From contig CAZLEE010000001.1 of the NCBI GenBank assembly GCA_964558455.1, positions 5,628 through 69,627 on the forward strand: a stretch of 64,000 nt of DNA, given 5' to 3'. The stretch is from DASRLE01 sp964558455. GTDB lineage: Bacteria > Verrucomicrobiota > Verrucomicrobiia > Limisphaerales > Palsa-1400. Shown piece by piece: positions 54,613 through 63,742 of this stretch (its first letter is position 1; each line of letters opens with the position of its first letter). The notes below the pieces were generated by a model that did no database searches, was not told the DNA's origin, and saw nothing but the letters and a program-made list of their open reading frames with translations. A program made the position numbers and the translations under genes.

Positions 54613-55160
54613 AGAAATTTCGATATGATTTGACCGGAAAACCTCAATCGCACTTCCCCGGTCGCCATGGATAATTCCATGCTGCAATTGGTTCTTCCCC
54701 CCATGTTTTCCGCATTGAGGATGAAGCCCTTCTGCCGCAGAAATTCGCGGAGGCATTTCTGATTCTGCTTCCCCACATTAAGAAGGGAGATGTCATCCAT
54801 GATTTCCGCCGCGCCGGCCGCGAAGACGCGGATGCGTTCCGGAGCCGCCTTTAATTGTTGGGCGCAGGTCATCAGCGCCGCCCATCCTGTGTTCATGAAC
54901 ATCGCCGGGTGCAGGACCGCGCGCTTCTCATCCAGATCCGAGTCGGGCAACAGGCAATTCATAAGCCCGCCGACTTTTGCTTCAGCATCATAGATGGCGA
55001 TGCCGAGGCCCGCTCCCAATGGAGCCGTGTACAGCACGACCTGCGGGTCCTGGCTGAGCTTCAGCTCGGCTTGCCCGACCAGTATTCTGACAGGACGATC
55101 CGCCCGGGGGTCGGCTTGTGAGAAATTAACAGGGACGATAACTCTTTCGTCGTCAGTCAT
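54600..55160 (-). CDS. CheD-like protein lacking catalytic Cys and His
   Basis: A 186-residue protein. The fold-defining parts of CheD are visible: VRILVGQAEL near the start, YTAPLGAGLGIAIYD where active CheD has TLGLGSCVAVCLYD, GGLMNCLLPDSD for GGMAHxMLPxS, and NVGKQNQKCLREFLRQKGF with the GGRTNCSMELSMATGEVRLR end. Aligning these shows the catalytic Cys replaced by Gly and the catalytic His by Asn. CheD deamidates chemoreceptors and binds CheC; here only binding may remain. It is transcribed with the HDOD gene. Confidence 0.8.
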   Translation of the reverse strand: MTDDERVIVPVNFSQADPRADRPVRILVGQAELKLSQDPQVVLYTAPLGAGLGIAIYDAEAKVGGLMNCLLPDSDLDEKRAVLHPAMFMNTGWAALMTCAQQLKAAPERIRVFAAGAAEIMDDISLLNVGKQNQKCLREFLRQKGFILNAENMGGRTNCSMELSMATGEVRLRFSGQIISKFLCKP

Positions 55161-55229
55161 TGTTTAGCACCGTTCTCCATCGGCACGAAAGCGCTTGCGC
55201 TTAACCGTAAAATGCCGCAGTAATCACCG

Positions 55230-55243
55230 GGTTGTTTTTGCCT
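55230..55243 (+). promoter_or_regulatory. 14-base element upstream of the fliW sigma-54 promoter
   Basis: GGTTGTTTTTGCCT, found again unchanged at 56112-56125 upstream of the next sigma-54 promoter. It lies 109 bases before the -24 GG, a usual distance for an activator site of a sigma-54 promoter. Function is inferred. Confidence 0.4.
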
Positions 55244-55337
55244 GGTGTAGTCCGGGATGCGGCAGTTTTCTGCCTCTTTGGTGGGAAATTACCGGCGGGG
55301 TCGGTATTTCGCCGGGTGATTGGCCGGGATTGGGGCG

Positions 55338-55353
55338 TGGCACAATCTTTGCT
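55338..55353 (+). promoter_or_regulatory. Sigma-54 promoter of fliW-csrA
   Basis: TGGCAC (55338-55343), 5 bases, TTGCT (55349-55353): a full match to the -24/-12 consensus, with GG and GC 12 bases apart. Start of transcription is expected near 55363, about 17 bases before the fliW ATG at 55380. Confidence 0.9.
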
Positions 55354-55379
55354 AAACAGGGTTGGACTAGATCGAAATT

Positions 55380-55808
55380 ATGAATACCGAAACACTCTTG
55401 GAACCGCCGACACAGACTTTGGATGACCGGGCGATCATTCATCTCCCCTTTGGCCTTCTGGGGTTCGAGCAGGTCAAAAGCTATATTTTGCTGGCCGCGC
55501 CGAATGAAAAGCCCTTCATGTGGATGCAAATGATGGACGCCCCGAGGAAATCCTTTCTCATCGTCTCGCCTTTCCTGGTCATGCCGGAGTACCAGCTCGA
55601 CATTCCGGAGCGCGATGTTGAATTTCTCGATTTGACCGAGCCGACTGACGCGCTGGTCTTCAACATCTGCACCCTGCGCGGGCCGGGCAATGCCACCATC
55701 AATTTAAAAGCCCCTCTGGTCATCAATCGTTACACGTTGATCTGCAAGCAGGTCATCCCTGACAACGCCTCGCAATACGCCTTGAACCACCCTTTGCTTG
55801 TCACCTAA
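55380..55808 (+). CDS. fliW: Flagellar assembly factor FliW
   Basis: A 142-residue protein. IIHLPFGLLGFEQVKSYILL, FMWMQMMDAPRKSFLIVSPFLV and GNATINLKAPLVINRYTLICKQVIPDN..YALNHPL are FliW signatures. FliW binds CsrA when flagellin is low and so couples flagellin export to its translation. It lies 20 bases before csrA and behind a perfect sigma-54 promoter. FliW normally also binds flagellin, whose gene is elsewhere. Confidence 0.96.
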   Translation: MNTETLLEPPTQTLDDRAIIHLPFGLLGFEQVKSYILLAAPNEKPFMWMQMMDAPRKSFLIVSPFLVMPEYQLDIPERDVEFLDLTEPTDALVFNICTLRGPGNATINLKAPLVINRYTLICKQVIPDNASQYALNHPLLVT

Positions 55809-55828
55809 GACCGGACGGTCTGATTCCC

Positions 55829-56077
55829 ATGCTTATCCTTTCCCGCAAACCTGGCGAAAGCATCATCATTGATGGCCGCATCACCGTTCGTGTCATGCGG
55901 CTGGAAGGGGATGTGGTCAAGCTGGGCATCGACGCCCCCAGGGATGTCCCGGTCCATCGCCAGGAGGTTTACGAGGAAATTCAACGCAGTAACAAAGAGG
56001 CCGTGACGGATTCCCACCCCCCGCTGCCCCAACTCATCGTCCAGCCGCCTCCCGCTTCACCGGCTGCCAAGAAATAA
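55829..56077 (+). CDS. csrA: Carbon storage/translation regulator CsrA
   Basis: An 82-residue protein. MLILSRKPGESIIIDGRITVRVMRLEGDVVKLGIDAPRDVPVHRQEVYEEIQRSN is the full CsrA core; the C-terminal ~25 residues are a Pro-rich tail as in many FliW-partner CsrA proteins. It binds GGA motifs in mRNA leaders. Pairing with fliW points to control of flagellin translation. Confidence 0.97.
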   Translation: MLILSRKPGESIIIDGRITVRVMRLEGDVVKLGIDAPRDVPVHRQEVYEEIQRSNKEAVTDSHPPLPQLIVQPPPASPAAKK

Positions 56078-56111
56078 CCCGCGCCAGCGCGTCACTGATT
56101 CGCTGCAATCT

Positions 56112-56125
56112 GGTTGTTTTTGCCT
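56112..56125 (+). promoter_or_regulatory. 14-base element upstream of the glycosyltransferase sigma-54 promoter
   Basis: A second exact copy of the 14-mer at 55230. It lies 89 bases before the -24 GG at 56201. A binding site for the sigma-54 activator is a reasonable guess; a partial match (10 of 14) occurs at 8979-8992 upstream of the pseudopilin promoter. Confidence 0.4.
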
Positions 56126-56199
56126 ACCTCGGTTCGTTTTTTGACCAGGGAAGGGCTGTTTCCGACGGTTTGCCCGGCAGGGAGGTTCCCTTCAACTGG

Positions 56200-56215
56200 T
56201 GGCATATTCTTTGCT
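56200..56215 (+). promoter_or_regulatory. Sigma-54 promoter of the giant glycosyltransferase gene
   Basis: TGGCAT (56200-56205), 5 bases, TTGCT (56211-56215), with 12 bases between GG and GC. Predicted transcription start near 56225. It overlaps an upstream in-frame ATG at 56199, which therefore cannot be the start; translation should begin at 56244. Confidence 0.85.
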
Positions 56216-56243
56216 TAACCTGTTCAAGGTATTCTCACATAAC

Positions 56244-59200
56244 ATGGAAATCGTCACCAATACACATCAGCCGGAAAATTTAATCAATTTGCGCAATGCG
56301 GCGCCGATGGTCTCCGCCATTATTTCCACTTATAACTCCGAGCTGTTCATGCGAAGTTGTATGGAGGATTTGATCGGCCAGACGCTGTTTGCGGCCGGGC
56401 AATTGGAAATCATCGTGGTGGATTCCTGCTCGCCCCAAAACGAAAAAGCCATTGTGGAGGAGTTTCAACAAAAATTCCCGAACATCGTTTATATCCGGAC
56501 CAAGGAGCGGGAAACAATTTTTGCGGCATGGAATCGCGCCTTGCTGGTGGCTCGCGGCCGCCTAATCACGTACGTCTGCACGGATGACCCGCACCGTCCC
56601 GATGCGTTGGAGCAGATGGCACGCGCCCTGGATGCCAATCCGCAGGCTGATGTGGTTTATGGTGACAGTTATGTGACTTGCGAACCCAACGCCGGCTGGG
56701 GTAAAGCCAGTATCAAAGGCCGGTTCTTCTGGCCGGACTTTGATGTGCGGTTGCTTTTCGATGTGTGTAACATGGGGCCGCAGCCTCTCTGGCGGCGTAG
56801 TGTGCATGACAGGTTTGGTCCCTTTGACCCCGATTACCGTTCGGCGGGCGATTATGAATACTGGCTTCGCCTGGCCGCAGCCGGCTGCAAGATGGTCCAT
56901 CTGCCGGACGTGGTGGGCCTCTATCTGGAACGACCGGATAGCGTCTCGCTTTCGGACGGAAACCTGAATTGGCGGGAATCGGAAAAAGCCCGTAACCGCT
57001 ATTGGCCGGTTGCCTGGGGGCCGCGTCCCGCAACGAAGTGGTATTCGTGTGAGAAGCCCGTGGCGAGCCTGCCCGGCGCTAAACCTTTGCGCGTATTGAT
57101 CGCTTGCGATTATTTCTGGCCCTCCGTGGGAGGAGTGGAATTGTACGTGGAGGATTTGGGAAAAAACCTCCAGGCCGCCGGCTGCGCGGTCGAGGTGGCG
57201 TGCCGGTCACTGCAGGAACGCTCCGCCACCGAACATGCCGGACTCAAAATTCACCAATTCGAGTGTGTCAATCAACACGGCTTCGCGCTCACTGACGCGG
57301 CCGCAACCCGCCTGCACAAGTTGCTGGCCGGGAAAAAATTCGACTGCGTGATCGTGCTTTCGCAGCCCAATAACTGGCTGGCAGCGTTGGTTTGGACGGC
57401 GAAAAACGCCGGCCTTAAGGTCGTCTTTCTCCCCAGCATCAATGAAACGGATTTGAACCAATGGCGCCAACAGGGTTTGATTGACAAGATGGCCGGGCTT
57501 CTCAAGGTTCCTGGCGAGTTGGTGGCGGTCACGGAGCATGGACGGGATATGCAGTTCATTAACGAGGCTGGCAGGGTTGCAACCTATATCCCGCACGCGG
57601 TGGAACAGGACGCGGACGGGCAGAATTTCCGGCGCCGCGCCGGCCTCGACCCCGATCTTCCTTTGTTGGTCATGGTGGCCAATTTCTGGCCGGTCAAGAA
57701 TCACCTGGAACTCCTCAACGTCCTCCAACGCAGTCAGGGCGACTGGCAATTGGCGATCATCGGTCATCGGATCGGCCATTTTGGCGAATACAGCGACCAA
57801 GTGGCCCGCCAGGCGGCTTTGGACCCGCGTGTCAAATTGTTGGGAGGACTCCCTCGCGCGGTGGCTGCTTCCGCCATTCGCGATGCCGACTTGCTGCTCG
57901 TGCCTTCGAAGGGCGAAAGCGCCGGACCGCTCGTGGTGTTGCAGGCCATGAGCTACGGCACTGCCTGGATCGCAACGCCCCAGTGCAATGCCGTGGCTGA
58001 TGAGGCCGGTGGCATGGTGGCGGAGCTGAACAAATTTCCCGAGGCGATTCGCGCGCTGCTGGCTGCTCCCGCCAAACGCCGTGAGCTTGGCCAGGCCGGG
58101 CATGAGCATTGGGGACGGTGTTTTACGTGGAAGCAGAGCATCCCCGCCTTCCTGTCCATATTGCGCGGCAATGGTTACGTCCCCAACCTGCGCATGCCAG
58201 CCGATTTGCGGGAAAAGAACCTTGCCATCCAAAAGGAAATCGCCGGATCAGGCGGTTGGAATGTGACCGCGACTCAGCTCCCATCTTCCCCGGCGCCGAC
58301 AGGCGGGTTGCTGGTATCGGTTGTCATCCCCACCTATAATCGAAGCGCCACGCTGATGCTATGCCTTGAAGCGCTGGCGCGCCAGACCGTGCCAGTGTCG
58401 CAGTTTGAGGTCATTGTCTCCGACGACGGTTCCACGGACGACACGGCGGCGCGGGTGGAGGCTTGCCATGCTCCCTTCGCCCTGCGCTATTTGCGCCAAA
58501 AAAATTCCGGCCCGGCGGCGGCGCGGAACCGCGCCATCGAGCAGGCGCGCGGCCATTATCTCTTTATTCTGAACGACGACGCCGTCCTGGAACCGGATGC
58601 GATGGCGCTGCATCTGGCGACACATCAAAACCATCTCGGAGAAAAGATTGCGGTGTTGGGCCGCTTCTCCTTCCCCTCAACCTTGACAGCGGCCCCGTTT
58701 GGATACGCGTTGGAACATTCTGATCTGCTCTTTACTTATGTGCATTTGAAAGCGGGCGGGAAACATGATTACAACTCCTTCTTCACCTGCAATATTTCAC
58801 TCCCCCGGCAGGCCGTATTGGACGCGGGCCTGTTTGATGAAATATTCACCGGACCCGCAGCCGAGGATATTGAACTGGGCTACCGGTTATTCCAGCGCGG
58901 TTACGAGGTGGTTTACGAGCCGCGGTGCGTGGCCTGGCATCATCATGACATGACGCCGGAAGGGTTTTGCCGCGTCCACCATACCCGTGGCGAAGGGGCG
59001 ATCACGCTGATGCTCAAACAGCCGGACGCGCCATTGTACCGCGGCACGGATTTCGCCGCTCTGCCAGCGTCTCTCGACAACCTCAAAAAGAAGTTCCCGT
59101 CCGTGAAGTCCGTTGTTTCGCTGTTGAACAAGGTAAATGCCGATGCGGTTCCAGACGCCAAAACGTTGAACGACCGTGCCGAACAAATGGTGCAATTGCT

Positions 59201-62200
59201 GCGTTTTTTGCAATGTTACCACGAACTGGAAGGGATGCTTGCCAGTCCGCGACTTCCGGAACTGATTGAACTCCGCCGGAAACGACAACAGAAGATTAGC
59301 GACGCATCCCCGGCGCCGATCGTGTCCGTGATCATCCCCTGTTACAATTACGCCCACCTTTTGACCGAGGCGGTGGAGAGCGTGCTGCAACAGACTTTCC
59401 AAGGCTTTGAAATTATTATTGTCAACGACGGCAGCCCCGATGACACGGTCGAGGTGGCCAACCATTTGATCCGGCGGGATGCCGGCAATCACCGCATAAA
59501 GCTGATCTCTCAGGCCAATTCCGGCCAGCCCGCCGCCGCCCGCAATACAGGCATCAAGGCCGCTGTCGGTGAATACATTCTTCCGCTGGATGCCGATGAC
59601 AAGATCGCGCCGGATTTTCTGGAAAAAACCGTGGCCGTCCTGCGGTCTTCGCCCGAAATTGGCGTGGCCTACACCCATATCCAGCATTTTGGCGCGATCC
59701 AGAGTGTTTACACTTGCGGACCCTTTGAAGCTGCAGTCTTGGCGCAGGACAATGTCCTGCCTTATTGCGCGCTTTATCGCCGCCGCCTTTGGGAGAAAGT
59801 GGGTGGCTATCCCCTGATGGGATATGAGGACTGGGATTTTTGGTTGACTCTGGCCGAGCGCGGCTGCCAGGGCCGGCTCGTGCCGGAACCGCTTTTCTGC
59901 TACCGGAAACACGAACGGGGCATGCTTAGTCAGTTCAACCAAAAAAGGCAGCGGTTGCTGGCGCAAATAATCCGCAACCATCCCAAACTTTATGCCGGGG
60001 CCGGTCAGAAAACCGTTCAGGAATTGCCCCAAAAAACTCCCGCCGGTTCCACGCGCGTGCCCCTGCGCGTCACTTATCTGATTACAAGCATCCTGGGCGT
60101 GACCGGGGGCAATCAAACCCTCCTGCGCCAGGCGGAGGAAATGCGTCGGCGCGGCCATGACGTGACGATTGTCACTTACACTCCCAAGCCGGATTGGTTC
60201 CGGTTTCAAATGCGCGTCATTCAGGCGCCGCCCGGACAGCCGCTCGCCGGCTATGTTCCACCAAGCGATGTCGTCGTGGCCACCTATTTCGTCAATGCGC
60301 CGGAACTCATGGCCGTCAAGGCGCCGGTCAAAATATATTACGCGCAAGGCGACCAGTTCATTTTCAATGACACGACCATGGCCGACACGGCGGAGAACCG
60401 CCAATGGCGCAAGCTTTCCCGCGCTTCCTACGAACTGCCCGGCATCCGTTTTGTGCCTAATTCGCGCAATCTCGCCCAGGCGGTGCAAGCCCTTTGCGGA
60501 CGGCGTCCCGACGCCATCCTGCCGGTCTGCACGGACCAGACCATTTTCCGCCCGTTGCGCAAATCAGCCCCGGGATCGAGATGCCGCATCTTGATTGTCG
60601 GCCCGGACGCGCGCGGCACGGCGATTGAGCCGCTTTTGTTCAAGGGCATCGCCGACATCCACGACGGGTTGCAAATCCTGGCGCGCCAATATCCGCATTT
60701 TACCGCCGTGCGCATGTCTTCCGGGCCGCCCGATATTTTTGCGCGTTTCCCCTGCGAGTATTACATCGCACCCGATGATGAGACCAAGACGGCCTTGTTC
60801 GGCTTGGCGGACATCCTGGTTTACGCCTCTCATTATGACTCCTGTCCGCGTCCGCCGCAGGAGGCGATGGCGGCGGGATGCGCCGTCATTTGCACCGCCA
60901 CAGCCGGCGCGCTGGAGTATTGCCGCGACGGCGAAAACGCCCTGCTTATTCCGGTCAAATCGCCCGAGGCCATTGCCGGGGCGGTGGAACGACTCGTCCG
61001 TGATCCCGCCTTGCGCGAAAAATTGGCCGCCGGCGGCCTGGCCACCGCGCGCGAATATCCCCGCGAGCGCGAATGGAACGAGTGGGAGAATATACTTTAC
61101 AAATTCATGGGCGAAGCGGCTGGCTCCGTCCCGGCCAAACCGGCCAAATCCGCCGCGGGCATTGTGCTGCCGCCCTGCGCGCTGGAGGGACATCTGGGGC
61201 CTGCGCGCGAATTGTTGAACAAGAAAAATCTTCGCGCCGTCTGCGAATCCGCCTGCGCGGCTCTCAAAGTCCGTCCCTTCCATCCGGAAGCCTGGCTTTT
61301 AATCGGTAAAGCGGCGCAAGCGGCGGGCGATTCCGTCTCTGCGCGCCAATGCGGACAGCGCGCCGCGCAATTCGCCCCCGATTGGAAACCGGCCCGCCAA
61401 TTTCTTAAAACGATCCGTCCCGGCAACAGCAAGGCCGCATGGCTGGCGCTTCCGCCGGGCGTCTCGGAGAATACGCCCCCGCGTCTGACCGTTTGTTTGA
61501 TTGTAAAAAACGAGGAGCGGTTCCTGGCCCGGTGCCTGCGCTCGGTGCGCGACATTGCGCGGCAGATTATTGTGGTTGATACCGGTTCCACCGACAAGAC
61601 CGTGGCCATTGCCCGGGAATTCAAGGCGGAGGTTTATTCATTCGCCTGGAACGACGACTTCAGCGCGGCGCGGAACGAGGCCTTGCGCCATGCCACGGGC
61701 GATTGGATTCTGAGTCTGGATGCGGACGAGGAATTGCTGCCGGAGCATCAGCAGACCATTTTGCAGGAAATGCAGTCGGCCAAGGTGATTGGCTACCGGC
61801 TGCCGATTCTGAACGAAGGCTTGGAAGCGGAGGGTTGCAGCTACGTGCCGCGCCTGTTCCGCAATGCGCCCGGACTTTTCTTTGTCGGGCGGGTTCACGA
61901 GCAGGTTTTCAGCAGCATCGAGGTGCGGGCGAGGGAATGGGGTTTGGAACATTGTTTGGGCCGGTCGGTTTTGCTCCACCACGGTTACACCAGCGAAATG
62001 GTGGCAAGCCGGGACAAGGTGGCGCGCAACTTGCGCCTGCTGAAACTGGCCACCGAAGAATTGCCGGACGAACCCAACCTGGTGATGAACCTGGGGCTGG
62101 AGACGATCCGTTCGGGTCGCTTGGTGGAGGGGTTGGGTTATTACCGCGAAGCCTTGCGGCTCATGGCCGCCTTGCCGCCCAAACAGATCATGCCGGAATT

Positions 62201-63101
62201 GCGCGAAACCTTGTTGACACAACTGACCACCAGTTTGCTCGGGGCGCGCCGCCATGCCGAAATCGAGGAGCTTTGGCGGGAGCCTTACGTGAAATCCTTT
62301 GAGATGACGGCGTCGCAGCATTTCATGCTCGGACTGGCCTGCATGGAATTAAAACAGCCCGCGGCGGCGGCCGAACACATGCGCGCCTGCCTGGCCAATC
62401 GCGCAAAGCCCGCCCTCTCGCCTGTCAATAAACAGATTCTCACCGCCGCCCCCGGCCATTGCCTGGCCCTTTCCCTGGTGGCGCTGCAGCAGGGCGCGAA
62501 GGCGGAGCAGGCCTTTCGCGAGGCGCTGGCGGAGGATCCGAAATCGCGTCCGGCGCGTTTTGATTTTGCCCGGTTCCTCTTTCAACAAGGCCGTCCGCTC
62601 GACGCCCTGAAACAGTTGAATGAACTGGTGGCGGAGCATTGGCGGGACGCGCAGGCCTGGCGCCTGGGCGGACAGATCGCGCTGAGCAAGCCGGAGTTTC
62701 TCCAGTTCGCGCAGGACTGGACGGCGGAGGCAATCAAGAATGTTCCGTCCGATCCGTTCCTGTTGTTGCAACGGGCGGAGGTTCTGACCTTGAGCCAGAA
62801 ACCGGACCTGGCCCTGCCGCTCTGGGCGCGTTGTCTGTCGTCCGATTCACCCCGTCAGCTTGCCGCCCTGACCTTGTGTGAGATTCTTTCCGGGGTCTGC
62901 GAACGGCGCTTTGACCCCGCCGCCGAAAAATCGGTCAGCCAGGAATTCCTGAAATGGTACCGGCAATTGATCCGGTTCCAGGCGGCGTCTGTTGTCAAAC
63001 AGATTAACGCCCGGCTGGAGGATTTGCGCGCCATTCTGCCCGGAGCCGCCGGGGTCCTGGACGCCGCCTTGAAAACGGCCGGGGAAGCGATGGCGGTTTG
63101 A
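56244..63101 (+). CDS. Giant multidomain glycosyltransferase (four GT2 and two GT4 domains, TPRs)
   Basis: A 2285-residue protein with no signal peptide or membrane helix, so cytoplasmic. Rough order: GT2-1 (~21-240; VSAIISTYN, TYVCTDDP), GT4-1 (~282-640; ACDYFWPSVGGVELYVEDL, VPSKGESAGPLVVLQAMSYG), GT2-2 (~688-950; VVIPTYNRS, VSDDGSTDD, LNDDAVLEP), GT2-3 (~1024-1255; VIIPCYNYAH, VNDGSPDD, PLDADDKI), GT4-2 (~1273-1620; GVTGGNQTLLRQAEEM), a short TPR-like linker, GT2-4 (~1745-1960; CLIVKNEERF, VDTGSTDKT, SLDADEELLPE) of the kind found with TPRs, then about five TPR-like units to the end. It may build a glycan on a protein or lipid in several steps. Promoter and position link it to the flagellar regulon; the acceptor is unknown. 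Confidence 0.88.
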   Translation: MEIVTNTHQPENLINLRNAAPMVSAIISTYNSELFMRSCMEDLIGQTLFAAGQLEIIVVDSCSPQNEKAIVEEFQQKFPNIVYIRTKERETIFAAWNRALLVARGRLITYVCTDDPHRPDALEQMARALDANPQADVVYGDSYVTCEPNAGWGKASIKGRFFWPDFDVRLLFDVCNMGPQPLWRRSVHDRFGPFDPDYRSAGDYEYWLRLAAAGCKMVHLPDVVGLYLERPDSVSLSDGNLNWRESEKARNRYWPVAWGPRPATKWYSCEKPVASLPGAKPLRVLIACDYFWPSVGGVELYVEDLGKNLQAAGCAVEVACRSLQERSATEHAGLKIHQFECVNQHGFALTDAAATRLHKLLAGKKFDCVIVLSQPNNWLAALVWTAKNAGLKVVFLPSINETDLNQWRQQGLIDKMAGLLKVPGELVAVTEHGRDMQFINEAGRVATYIPHAVEQDADGQNFRRRAGLDPDLPLLVMVANFWPVKNHLELLNVLQRSQGDWQLAIIGHRIGHFGEYSDQVARQAALDPRVKLLGGLPRAVAASAIRDADLLLVPSKGESAGPLVVLQAMSYGTAWIATPQCNAVADEAGGMVAELNKFPEAIRALLAAPAKRRELGQAGHEHWGRCFTWKQSIPAFLSILRGNGYVPNLRMPADLREKNLAIQKEIAGSGGWNVTATQLPSSPAPTGGLLVSVVIPTYNRSATLMLCLEALARQTVPVSQFEVIVSDDGSTDDTAARVEACHAPFALRYLRQKNSGPAAARNRAIEQARGHYLFILNDDAVLEPDAMALHLATHQNHLGEKIAVLGRFSFPSTLTAAPFGYALEHSDLLFTYVHLKAGGKHDYNSFFTCNISLPRQAVLDAGLFDEIFTGPAAEDIELGYRLFQRGYEVVYEPRCVAWHHHDMTPEGFCRVHHTRGEGAITLMLKQPDAPLYRGTDFAALPASLDNLKKKFPSVKSVVSLLNKVNADAVPDAKTLNDRAEQMVQLLRFLQCYHELEGMLASPRLPELIELRRKRQQKISDASPAPIVSVIIPCYNYAHLLTEAVESVLQQTFQGFEIIIVNDGSPDDTVEVANHLIRRDAGNHRIKLISQANSGQPAAARNTGIKAAVGEYILPLDADDKIAPDFLEKTVAVLRSSPEIGVAYTHIQHFGAIQSVYTCGPFEAAVLAQDNVLPYCALYRRRLWEKVGGYPLMGYEDWDFWLTLAERGCQGRLVPEPLFCYRKHERGMLSQFNQKRQRLLAQIIRNHPKLYAGAGQKTVQELPQKTPAGSTRVPLRVTYLITSILGVTGGNQTLLRQAEEMRRRGHDVTIVTYTPKPDWFRFQMRVIQAPPGQPLAGYVPPSDVVVATYFVNAPELMAVKAPVKIYYAQGDQFIFNDTTMADTAENRQWRKLSRASYELPGIRFVPNSRNLAQAVQALCGRRPDAILPVCTDQTIFRPLRKSAPGSRCRILIVGPDARGTAIEPLLFKGIADIHDGLQILARQYPHFTAVRMSSGPPDIFARFPCEYYIAPDDETKTALFGLADILVYASHYDSCPRPPQEAMAAGCAVICTATAGALEYCRDGENALLIPVKSPEAIAGAVERLVRDPALREKLAAGGLATAREYPREREWNEWENILYKFMGEAAGSVPAKPAKSAAGIVLPPCALEGHLGPARELLNKKNLRAVCESACAALKVRPFHPEAWLLIGKAAQAAGDSVSARQCGQRAAQFAPDWKPARQFLKTIRPGNSKAAWLALPPGVSENTPPRLTVCLIVKNEERFLARCLRSVRDIARQIIVVDTGSTDKTVAIAREFKAEVYSFAWNDDFSAARNEALRHATGDWILSLDADEELLPEHQQTILQEMQSAKVIGYRLPILNEGLEAEGCSYVPRLFRNAPGLFFVGRVHEQVFSSIEVRAREWGLEHCLGRSVLLHHGYTSEMVASRDKVARNLRLLKLATEELPDEPNLVMNLGLETIRSGRLVEGLGYYREALRLMAALPPKQIMPELRETLLTQLTTSLLGARRHAEIEELWREPYVKSFEMTASQHFMLGLACMELKQPAAAAEHMRACLANRAKPALSPVNKQILTAAPGHCLALSLVALQQGAKAEQAFREALAEDPKSRPARFDFARFLFQQGRPLDALKQLNELVAEHWRDAQAWRLGGQIALSKPEFLQFAQDWTAEAIKNVPSDPFLLLQRAEVLTLSQKPDLALPLWARCLSSDSPRQLAALTLCEILSGVCERRFDPAAEKSVSQEFLKWYRQLIRFQAASVVKQINARLEDLRAILPGAAGVLDAALKTAGEAMAV

Positions 63102-63213
63102 TCTGCCGCTGCCATCCAGGATAAAATTCTGTAAATGCGGGGAGAAAACCACCCTGGCCCTGTGGGGCTAAAACTCTGATTTGGACACCAGCGGATCCGG
63201 CCCGGCGAAGGGG

Positions 63214-63735
63214 TCAGGCCGTGGTCTGAAGCTGCGGCTGCGAGCGCATGGCATTCTGGATGCCGGCGAAGGTGTGTTCCATCTTTTCGGGGGCGATATC
63301 CAGGACCTTCGCGCTCGTGTTGATGACGTGGATGGCATAGGCGTCCCAGCCGGGAGCGGCGCCGGCGAGATGGGCGGCGGCATTGGCCAGATAGACGAGA
63401 GCGGATAATTTAATCTCGGGCTTGTTCACCGGGTGATGATGGTTGGCCACGGCCTCGACAATGGTTTCGGGCAGAAACCATCGTTGCAACAAGCAGACGC
63501 CAACTTCGCAATGGTCGGCTCCCAACACCTGCTTTTCCGCATCGACGCGGGTAATGGCCTGCAACGCAATGTGGGTCCGGATGTCGGCCCTGGCCTTGGG
63601 GGTCAAAATCTTGTTGATGACAATTTTCCCGATGTCGTGCAGCAGTCCGGCGGTGAATGCCGTGGAGGAGTTGAAATTGCCGTAACCCTCAACGCCGGCC
63701 AGATACTCGGCTCCAATCGCGGTGCTTAATACCCA
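63214..63735 (-). pseudogene. HD/HDOD-domain gene, 5' part lost to an insertion
   Basis: About 175 codons remain. The visible part matches the second half of the HDOD protein at 53752: STAFTAGLLHDIGKIVINKIL, VLGADHCEVGVCLLQRWFLPETIVEAVANHHHPVNKP and KLSALVYLANAAAHL. Homology stops near WVLSTAIGAEYLAG; the frame runs on to 63876 but through mobile-element sequence. The start and first half are therefore absent from the window, and the product is probably non-functional unless the frame fused by chance is used. It converges on the giant glycosyltransferase gene. Confidence 0.7.
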
Positions 63736-63742
63736 ATAAATC

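Noticed and set aside
56078..56199. Terminator between csrA and the glycosyltransferase gene
   Set aside because: Only a short GCGC stem is seen without a T run next to it; read-through from csrA remains possible.
56199..56243. Upstream ATG start for the giant glycosyltransferase
   Set aside because: It lies within the -24 box of the sigma-54 promoter and before the predicted transcription start.
58887..60488. 533-codon minus-strand frame inside the giant glycosyltransferase gene
   Set aside because: Antisense to conserved GT2/GT4 motifs; no recognisable protein pattern.
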